Source: Providencia zhijiangensis (lineage in GTDB: Bacteria; Pseudomonadota; Gammaproteobacteria; Enterobacterales; Enterobacteriaceae). Taken from it: 64,000 nucleotides of DNA. Both the position numbers and the translations under genes were made by a program. Location: positions 930,001 through 994,000 of the forward strand of contig NZ_CP135990.1 of the NCBI RefSeq assembly GCF_030315915.2, in the 5' to 3' direction. This document shows, piece by piece, positions 57,909 to 64,000 of this stretch; position 1 is the stretch's first letter; every line of letters starts with the position of its first letter. Below the pieces are notes generated by a model that was not told the origin of the DNA, searched no databases, and was given only the letters and a program-made list of their open reading frames with translations.

Positions 57909-58585
57909 GAAACAGTCCTTTTCTTAAGATAATTCACCAGCATTGAAGCGCCGAAACTGAAAATAAAGTAGATGAGTCCCGCAAAGAGTATCATTTCGAC
58001 TTGCGTACCGTCACGCTCACCAATATTGGTAGCGGTTCTGAAGAAGTCGGTTAGCCCAAGAACATACACTAAAGAGGTATCTTGGAATAATACAATACCT
58101 TGGGTCAGCAATAATGGGACCATCGCTCTGAATGCTTGCGGTAATACGACTAAACGCATGGTTTGCATTTGGGTCATACCTAAAGCGAGGGAGGCGCTTG
58201 CCTGACCTTTCGAGATACTTTGAATACCTGCACGGATAATTTCAGAGTAGTAAGCCGCTTCAAAAAGACAGAAGGCTACCACTGCGGATATTAAACGAAT
58301 ATCATTTTTTGGTGATAAGCCTAGAACATTTTGTAATATGTTAGGCACAACTAAATAAAACCAAAACAGTACCATAACTAATGGAACTGACCGGAAGGTG
58401 TTGACGTAAAAGGCCGCCAGCCAACGCAGTGGCTTAATGCTGGATAAACGCATAACGGCGAGTACGGTTCCCCATAAAATCCCAACCACAATGGCAGCTG
58501 CCGTAATTTTGGCTGTGATAATAAAGCCATCCACTAAGAATGGGATGCTTGGCTCAATGGAACTCCAATCAAATTGATAAGCCAT
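57905..58585 (-). CDS. gltK: Glutamate/aspartate ABC transporter permease GltK
   Basis: 226 residues, polar amino acid permease (HisM-type) with about five membrane segments and the EAA-type loop around [26 protein letters not shown]. Stop overlaps gltL start; begins one base after gltJ. Confidence 0.95.
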   Translation of the reverse strand: MAYQFDWSSIEPSIPFLVDGFIITAKITAAAIVVGILWGTVLAVMRLSSIKPLRWLAAFYVNTFRSVPLVMVLFWFYLVVPNILQNVLGLSPKNDIRLISAVVAFCLFEAAYYSEIIRAGIQSISKGQASASLALGMTQMQTMRLVVLPQAFRAMVPLLLTQGIVLFQDTSLVYVLGLTDFFRTATNIGERDGTQVEMILFAGLIYFIFSFGASMLVNYLKKRTVS

Positions 58586-58586
58586 C

Positions 58587-59327
58587 TTAGCGTCCTCCTA
58601 GTGTGCCGGGTAAGCGCACTTTGCGCTCAAGCAAGCTCATTAGCAGCATAATAATCAAGTTGATACCGACATATGCGAGCGTGATTGCGGTGAACGATTC
58701 CCAAGCATGGGCGGAGTAATCGAGTAATTTTCCTGCTTGTGCCGCCATATCCACTAACCCGATAGTGGATGCGATAGCGGAGTTTTTTACCAAGTTCAGC
58801 ATTTCCGAAGTCATCGGCGGTAAAATGACGCGATAAGCATTCGGTAGCAGTACATAGCGATAAGTTTGTGGCAGAGTTAGCCCCATCGCAAGCGCGGCAT
58901 TACGCTGCCCTCTTGGTAGAGATTGAATGGCAGCACGAACTTGCTCAGTCATTCGCGCAGCCGTAAACAAGCCAAGGCATAGCATGGAAGAGAGGAAAAA
59001 CTGGTAGTTAGGATCTAACTCCATTTTAAACCAATCTCCGATGGATTGTGGTAGCAGTTCAGGGATCACTAAATACCAAGTGAAGAACTGAACAATCAGC
59101 GGAACGTTACGGAATAATTCAACGTAAGCAGTCCCTAAAAAGGCTAAAAAGCGATTAGGTACTGTGCGTAAAATACCGAAAAATGAGCCAACTAGAAAGG
59201 CGATGATCCAAGCGCAGATGGATAGCGTGACAGTGACTTCTAGGCCAGATATTAGCCACCCTAAATAGGTGGTATTCCCAAATGGGGCATTCTCAAGGAA
59301 TATCCCCCAGTTCCAATTAATTGACAT
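58587..59327 (-). CDS. gltJ: Glutamate/aspartate ABC transporter permease GltJ
   Basis: 246 residues, partner permease with about five membrane segments and EAA loop [20 protein letters not shown]. The ATG at 59327 ([20 protein letters not shown]) has AGGAAG upstream and matches the E. coli start; an in-frame extension to 59384 is rejected because it runs into the hairpin after gltI. Confidence 0.95.
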   Translation of the reverse strand: MSINWNWGIFLENAPFGNTTYLGWLISGLEVTVTLSICAWIIAFLVGSFFGILRTVPNRFLAFLGTAYVELFRNVPLIVQFFTWYLVIPELLPQSIGDWFKMELDPNYQFFLSSMLCLGLFTAARMTEQVRAAIQSLPRGQRNAALAMGLTLPQTYRYVLLPNAYRVILPPMTSEMLNLVKNSAIASTIGLVDMAAQAGKLLDYSAHAWESFTAITLAYVGINLIIMLLMSLLERKVRLPGTLGGR

Positions 59328-59364
59328 AATATGACTTCCTGTGGGCAATTTGGTTGTCCCGAAT

Positions 59365-59441
59365 ACCGCAATAAGAGAAAGCAAGGCGGGAACGACCGCC
59401 TTGCGACTCCTACTTCAGTAACACCCTGTTTGTCTTTTTTA
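59365..59441 (-). ncRNA. gltI-gltJ intergenic hairpin, candidate SroC-like 3' end
   Basis: On the minus strand GCAAGGCGG, TCGTTC-type loop, CCGCCTTGC followed by TTTCTCTTATT. In E. coli the same intergenic region yields SroC, a stable fragment of the gltI message ending at a terminator-like hairpin that sponges GcvB. Here the position and structure are equivalent, but I cannot show conservation of the GcvB-pairing bases. It also explains lower expression of gltJKL than of gltI. Confidence 0.45.
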
Positions 59442-60335
59442 TTAGTTTAATGCTTTATCGTTTGGTGATTTGAACAGCGCTTTCATTTCATCAGATAACG
59501 TAAACTTCAGATTCAGGTTCTTCGGTGGGATTGGTTGATTAAACCAGCGGTCGAATGATTTTTCCGCTGCGCCAGATTTTTGTGCAGTTGAGATAGTTTC
59601 ATCAACTAATGTTTTGAATTGTGGGTCATCTTTACGCAGCATACAGCCGTAAGCTTCTTCAGTTTGCGGTTTTGCTACGATTTCCCAGATATCCGGTTGT
59701 TTCGCTTTTGCGCGCTCACCAGCTAATAGGGCATCATCCATCATAAAGGCAACCGCACGACCAGATTCTAAAGTACGGAATGAGTCACCGTGGTCTTTAG
59801 CACTGATAATGCGCATCTTCATGTTTTTCTCATCATTTAACTTATTTAGGATCACTTCTGATGTGGTTCCTGAAGTTACAACCACATTTTTGCCAGCTAA
59901 ATCAGCAAAGTCTTTGATACCGGAGTCTTTTTTCGACAGCAGGCGAGTTCCGACCACGAAAATAGTATTAGAGAAGGCTGCTTGTTTTTGTCTCTCTAGG
60001 TTATTTGTTGTGGAGCCACATTCGAAATCAAATGTGCCGTTTTGCAGTAATGGAATACGGTTCTGCGAGGTGATAGGGATCAATTTCACCTGTAAATCAG
60101 GCATATTGAGTTTCTTTTTCACTGCATCAACAATGAGATTGGAATAGTCTTGTGAGTAGCCAACAACTTTCTGATTATTATCATAGTAAGAGAATGGCAC
60201 TGATGATTCGCGGTGACCCACGACAATCACACCGTTATCTTTGATTTTCTTCAGAGTACCGTTTAATTCTTCTGCTTGAACTGCGCAGGTTGCACCCAAA
60301 AGCATCATTGTTAAAACAAGCTTGCTAATACGCAT
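59442..60335 (-). CDS. gltI: Glutamate/aspartate periplasmic binding protein GltI
   Basis: 297 residues; signal peptide 1-21 (ending VQA) and SBP-type bi-lobed domain with GVIVVGHRESSVPFSYYDNNQ, KVVGYSQDYSNLIVDAV and VVTSGTTSEVILNK. Good AAAGGAG ribosome site 8 bases upstream. First gene of gltIJKL. Confidence 0.96.
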   Translation of the reverse strand: MRISKLVLTMMLLGATCAVQAEELNGTLKKIKDNGVIVVGHRESSVPFSYYDNNQKVVGYSQDYSNLIVDAVKKKLNMPDLQVKLIPITSQNRIPLLQNGTFDFECGSTTNNLERQKQAAFSNTIFVVGTRLLSKKDSGIKDFADLAGKNVVVTSGTTSEVILNKLNDEKNMKMRIISAKDHGDSFRTLESGRAVAFMMDDALLAGERAKAKQPDIWEIVAKPQTEEAYGCMLRKDDPQFKTLVDETISTAQKSGAAEKSFDRWFNQPIPPKNLNLKFTLSDEMKALFKSPNDKALN

Positions 60336-60856
60336 AATTACAGCTCCTTTAGAACATCGGTGTCAATCCGCCATATTTCGAGGTGTGTGTTTTAACGATA
60401 CATTGCTCGATTTATTTTGGTTTTGTGGTGTTGTGTTTGCAGATGTTTCGTGAGGTTTTCATCATGACACGATCATCGGCTGTATGTTTTATTATTGTTA
60501 AAAAGTAATTAAAAAATATGAGTTTTGAAAACAAATTGTTTTAAATTCGGGAGCTGTCTCGCATATTATTTAGGCAGCTGTGAACTGCGACACCAATAAA
60601 GAGACAAACTGCCGAAACTCGACTATCGTGCACCGAAAGTGTGCAAAATAGTTTCGTTTTGCTATTTATTAAGTAAGTAGCAAGTTCTGTGCCGCTTTTC
60701 GGATAAAATGCAAAAAATAGTGAATTTTATAGATGAGAACTGTTTGTAAAGTTAGATGATGGTGCTTGTGTTGCTTATTTGCCTGTGTAAGATGTAACCT
60801 GTTATTAACTTAATTAGCTAATTATTGTGAATTCAGGAAGATAATCTGAGACAGAC
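60336..60856. other. Gene-free divergent gap between gltI and the scsA-like gene
   Basis: No gene seen. It must contain divergent promoters for gltI and the scs genes. GTAAAG and GTGTAAGATGTAAC fragments recall CpxR half-sites but spacing is not canonical, so no regulator is assigned. Confidence 0.5.
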
Positions 60857-61270
60857 ATGACGAGGTCGATGAAGCTAGGTAAAGGATTAGTGCTGTTTGC
60901 CTGTCTGATGGTGTTGATTTGTATGAATCAAAGAGCCGTCGGGGAGCGTCTATTCGCCTCAATGTTGACATCTACTTCGACACAAACTTCTGCGGTAGCG
61001 AATCAAATCCAGCTTTCCTCAGAGCATTATCTTTCTGATATAAATGAACAAAATAGCAAGCCCGTTAAACTTTCAACGTGTGAATTAAGTTCCAAATCAC
61101 TCCTTACTCTTGTTCCTGCTGTGATAGAGCCTCTCTTTTTTATATTTCTTTCTTTAGCGGCATTCGCTATCTTTTGCACTAGGCTATTTATATATAGAGC
61201 AAACCGTGAAGAGAGCCATTCCCCACCTGGCGTTCGGCGTCATCTACAATTCTGTAATCTTCGGGATTAG
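60857..61270 (+). CDS. scsA: Small membrane protein upstream of scsB, ScsA-like
   Basis: 137 residues with two hydrophobic segments (about 9-24 and 85-110) and a basic C-terminal tail with PPGVRRHLQFCNLRD. Three cysteines at about 15, 22 and 74 could be redox-active, though no CxxC is present. Position before scsB and size suit ScsA, a poorly characterised member of scsABCD; this is mostly a context call. ATG at 60857 has only a weak binding site; an ATG at 60869 with GAGG close by is an alternative. Confidence 0.55.
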   Translation: MTRSMKLGKGLVLFACLMVLICMNQRAVGERLFASMLTSTSTQTSAVANQIQLSSEHYLSDINEQNSKPVKLSTCELSSKSLLTLVPAVIEPLFFIFLSLAAFAIFCTRLFIYRANREESHSPPGVRRHLQFCNLRD

Positions 61271-61317
61271 AAAGCCGCGGCTTATTGTTCGTCGCTGTTA
61301 TTTATTCTGGAGGGATC

Positions 61318-63396
61318 ATGCGTTTTTTTATTAATGCGTTAATTGTTTTATTCACTGTATTTTCTAGCAGCTTACAGGCTGCGGATACAGGCTGGTTGCA
61401 ACCTGCAAACACAGGTTTTATGACCGCAAACACACCGAGCCATGTACAGGTTCGCTTGCTGAGCTCTGCACAAAAAGAGGGCAAGGTCGATATTTTACTG
61501 GATGTAAAACTCGATGATGGCTGGAAGACCTATTGGCGCTCACCGGGAGAAGGGGGCGTTGCACCGGAAATAAGCTGGTCTTCACCCGTCAAAACCGTGG
61601 AGTGGCTATGGCCAACGCCAGGGCGCTTTGATGTCGCTGGCGTGTCTACACAAGGTTATATGGGAGACGTGGTTTTCCCTATTACAGTCACCAGCAGTGA
61701 GCATCTTGATAAATTATCAGGCACACTGACATTATCTACGTGCAGCAATGTTTGTATTTTAACTGACTATCCTTTTGAATTAGATCTCACTGAACCGGCT
61801 CCTGCGGATTTTAGCTGGGCATTTAATCAAGCAAAAGGCAGCGTGCCTGCAGCTAGTGGGCTTGTTGAACAGGCGCAATTTGGCTTTGCTGGCAATAAAT
61901 TGACGGTAGAGTTACAAAAAGCCGCCGATAATACGTGGATTGACCCACATCTGTTTACCGATGTTGTGGATGGCGCGAGCCTTGGGGTTCCATCCCTAAA
62001 ATATTCTGGCAACAAATTAACCGCCACCATTGATGTTAGCGATGACTGGGGCGGCGAAGCGCCTAATCTTGTTGGTAAAACGGTTTCATTTGTCGTGGCG
62101 GATGGTGAATTATCTCAACAAATTCATGGCAATGTCGTGCCTTATACAGGTTCTGCATCTGGGGATGACAGTGGGCACGCGTTGGGCTTATGGCAGATAG
62201 TTCTATTTGCGCTACTTGGCGGTCTGATCCTGAACTTAATGCCGTGTGTTTTGCCTGTACTGGCAATGAAACTCGGCTCTGTCTTATTGGTTCCTCAAGG
62301 TGAACAAAATACCATTCGTCGGCAATTCTTGCTCTCGTCATCGGGGATCTTGGTCTCATTCTGGCTATTAGCCTTATTGATGACATTCTTGCGATGGGGA
62401 CAGCAGGTTGTTGGTTGGGGAATTCAGTTCCAAAGCCCGTGGTTTATCGGCTTTATGGTGCTGATTACGGCGCTGTTTACCGCGAATTTATTTGGGGTGT
62501 TTGAAATTAACCTAGGCAGCAAAGCGAATACGCGCTTAGCCACTGCTGGTGGACAGGGTAATAGTGGGCATTTCTGGCAAGGGGTCTTCGCGACACTCTT
62601 AGCAACACCTTGTTCTGCACCCTTTTTGGGCACGGCGGTGGCCTTCGCACTGGCGGCACCAATGTCAGAGTTGTGGCTGATTTTCACGGCATTAGGTATC
62701 GGAATGAGCCTTCCGTGGCTATTGATTGCAGCGTTCCCCGTGATTGCGAAAGCGTTACCAAAGCCGGGAACATGGATGCTGAAATTGCGCGCTGTACTGG
62801 GCTTAATGATGTTGGTTTCTTGTTTATGGCTAATCAGCTTATTAATTCCCCATTTTGGTGCAATGACCGCGACCGTTATCGCCGTACTGTTTTTATTAAT
62901 CTTAGTGTTATTTATTCTTAAGAATCGAGGAATACGCGCGGCAATTTTCCCATTCCTATTATTCTCGGCACTGGGTGCTGGGTTTGCTTGGATGGCGATA
63001 GACCAACAGCAAGGTCACCAAACGCTAGCTTCCGATAAGGTTCAATGGCAAACACTGTCTGAAGACGCAATCACACAAGCGCTGGCAGATAATAAACGTG
63101 TGTTTATTGATGTGACCGCAGACTGGTGTGTGACGTGTAAGGCGAATAAATATAACGTCCTACTTAATGACGAAATTCAGCACTTACTGAGTGAACCGGA
63201 TGTCGTCGCGCTACGGGGTGATTGGACAAAACCTTCACCGGAAATCTCGGCATTTTTGCAACGTCGAGGACAAGTAGCAGTGCCATTTAATCAGATTTAT
63301 GGCCCTAATCTGACAGAGGGGAAAATACTGTCAACAATACTTGATCGTGAAACTTTATTATCAATTATGACTGAGGCCAAAGGAGCCGAAAAATGA
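61318..63396 (+). CDS. scsB: DsbD-family thiol:disulfide interchange protein ScsB
   Basis: 692 residues. Signal peptide (1-21), N-terminal periplasmic domain with a cysteine pair (CSNVC), a membrane core with about eight segments carrying NLMPCVLPV and ATPCSAPFL, and a C-terminal thioredoxin-like domain with CVTC (DWCVTCKANK). This three-module relay moves electrons from the cytosol to periplasmic partners, here most likely ScsC. ATG at 61318 has GGAGGGATC directly upstream; the GTG at 61285 is not supported. Stop overlaps scsC start by 4 bases. Confidence 0.9.
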   Translation: MRFFINALIVLFTVFSSSLQAADTGWLQPANTGFMTANTPSHVQVRLLSSAQKEGKVDILLDVKLDDGWKTYWRSPGEGGVAPEISWSSPVKTVEWLWPTPGRFDVAGVSTQGYMGDVVFPITVTSSEHLDKLSGTLTLSTCSNVCILTDYPFELDLTEPAPADFSWAFNQAKGSVPAASGLVEQAQFGFAGNKLTVELQKAADNTWIDPHLFTDVVDGASLGVPSLKYSGNKLTATIDVSDDWGGEAPNLVGKTVSFVVADGELSQQIHGNVVPYTGSASGDDSGHALGLWQIVLFALLGGLILNLMPCVLPVLAMKLGSVLLVPQGEQNTIRRQFLLSSSGILVSFWLLALLMTFLRWGQQVVGWGIQFQSPWFIGFMVLITALFTANLFGVFEINLGSKANTRLATAGGQGNSGHFWQGVFATLLATPCSAPFLGTAVAFALAAPMSELWLIFTALGIGMSLPWLLIAAFPVIAKALPKPGTWMLKLRAVLGLMMLVSCLWLISLLIPHFGAMTATVIAVLFLLILVLFILKNRGIRAAIFPFLLFSALGAGFAWMAIDQQQGHQTLASDKVQWQTLSEDAITQALADNKRVFIDVTADWCVTCKANKYNVLLNDEIQHLLSEPDVVALRGDWTKPSPEISAFLQRRGQVAVPFNQIYGPNLTEGKILSTILDRETLLSIMTEAKGAEK

Positions 63397-64000
63397 AAAA
63401 GACGATATTAGCTGTTTTATTTTCCTCACTAGTATTAGGGGCCACAGCACATGCAGCGCCACTGACTGCCGACCAAGAAGCACAAGTTCGTAAGCTGGTA
63501 CGCGATACATTAGTTGAGAATCCAGAGATCCTTGAAGAAGCGATTGTAGCTTTACAAGCGAAACAAGGCGAAAAACAGCAAGCGCAAATGAAACAGGTAC
63601 TAAAAGATCAGCATGATGCCCTGTTTAATGACCCGACTAGCCCACGCATTGGCTCGAAAGACGCAAAATTAGTCTTGGTAAACTTTACTGACTTTAACTG
63701 CCCATACTGCAAACGTTTTGACCCACTGTTAGAAGATATTGTGAAGAAAAACCCGGATGTTGCAGTTGTCATCAAGTACCTGCCATTTAAAGGGGAAACC
63801 TCGCTGGAATCTTCGCAACTAGCGATGACTTTATGGCAAGAAAATCCAAAAGCGTTCTTAGCATTGCACCAAAAACTGATGGCGAAACAGGGTATGTTAT
63901 CTGATTCAAATATCAAAGAAGCGCTGCAAGCAACCGGCAATGGTAAGTTAAAAGCGAGTGATAAGAGCCGTGCGGCTATCCGTAAAAACCTTGAGCTAGC
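63393..64000 (+). CDS. scsC: ScsC, DsbA-like thioredoxin protein (3' end outside window)
   Basis: 202 residues visible, cut by the window edge. Signal peptide about 1-21 (ending AHA), then a charged N-terminal helix (about 24-72: QVRKLVRDTL, EEAIVALQAKQGEKQ) of the sort that drives trimerisation in Proteus mirabilis ScsC, then a DsbA-type thioredoxin fold with CPYC (Cys about 103 and 106). It likely acts as a disulfide isomerase kept reduced by ScsB. Coupled to scsB by ATGA overlap. Confidence 0.9.
   Translation, partial: MKKTILAVLFSSLVLGATAHAAPLTADQEAQVRKLVRDTLVENPEILEEAIVALQAKQGEKQQAQMKQVLKDQHDALFNDPTSPRIGSKDAKLVLVNFTDFNCPYCKRFDPLLEDIVKKNPDVAVVIKYLPFKGETSLESSQLAMTLWQENPKAFLALHQKLMAKQGMLSDSNIKEALQATGNGKLKASDKSRAAIRKNLEL

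Overview
The window is a chromosomal segment of a gammaproteobacterium of the order Enterobacterales, most likely Providencia (Morganellaceae). The 16S rRNA gene reads like Providencia in its variable regions, proteins read as close relatives of E. coli products over their full length, base composition is moderately AT-rich, and an scsABC cluster of the Proteus/Providencia kind sits at the right end. This placement is from recall of family sequences; no database was searched. Nearly everything is conserved core genome. No prophage, insertion sequence, CRISPR array or obvious island was seen.

Layout. 1-6.4 kb: 3' part of luxS, then corB-like yfjD and ypjD (minus), and the ffh / rpsP-rimM-trmD-rplS translation genes (plus). 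6.4-12.9 kb: an ERIC repeat, the aroF-tyrA operon with TyrR-type boxes, an AT-rich palindrome, a chemoreceptor gene with a FliA-type promoter, pheA (minus) with its leader peptide pheL and attenuator, and raiA. 13-18.6 kb: bamD (minus), rluD-pgeF, and clpB behind a sigma-32-type promoter. 18.7-24.7 kb: a complete rRNA operon 16S-tRNA-Ile-tRNA-Ala-23S-5S-tRNA-Asp with P1/P2 promoters, boxA sites and processing stems. 24.8-31.7 kb: yfiM, pssA, pat, tapT (minus) and yfiF (plus). 31.7-41 kb: emrRAB drug-efflux operon, a 0.66-kb gene-free stretch, a YgaY-like MFS transporter and the class Ib ribonucleotide reductase operon nrdHIEF with a NrdR box pair and a Fur box. 41.3-42.2 kb: ogt and cspE. 42.3-56.7 kb: lipA, lipB, ybeD, then dacA-rlpA-rodA-mrdA-rlmH-rsfS, a DUF1722 protein gene on the other strand, and nadD-holA-lptE-leuS. 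57.2-60.3 kb: gltIJKL glutamate/aspartate importer. 60.9-64 kb: scsA-like, scsB and the 5' part of scsC.

How the genes work together. Aromatic amino-acid synthesis is controlled at two levels: TyrR boxes before aroF-tyrA and ribosome-mediated attenuation before pheA. The dacA-to-mrdA cluster makes the elongation machinery of the cell wall. lipB and lipA make lipoate. nrdHIEF supplies deoxynucleotides, probably under iron limitation. scsB and scsC form a periplasmic thiol relay.

I did not find a convincing undescribed system. The items most worth a second look are the DUF1722 protein with an unrecognised N-terminal region (51.1 kb), the structured gene-free stretch upstream of emrR (35.2-35.9 kb), the AT-rich 28-bp perfect palindrome after tyrA (9.2 kb), the tandem 16-mers before rsfS, and the rRNA operon whose tRNA content differs from the E. 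coli operon at the same locus.
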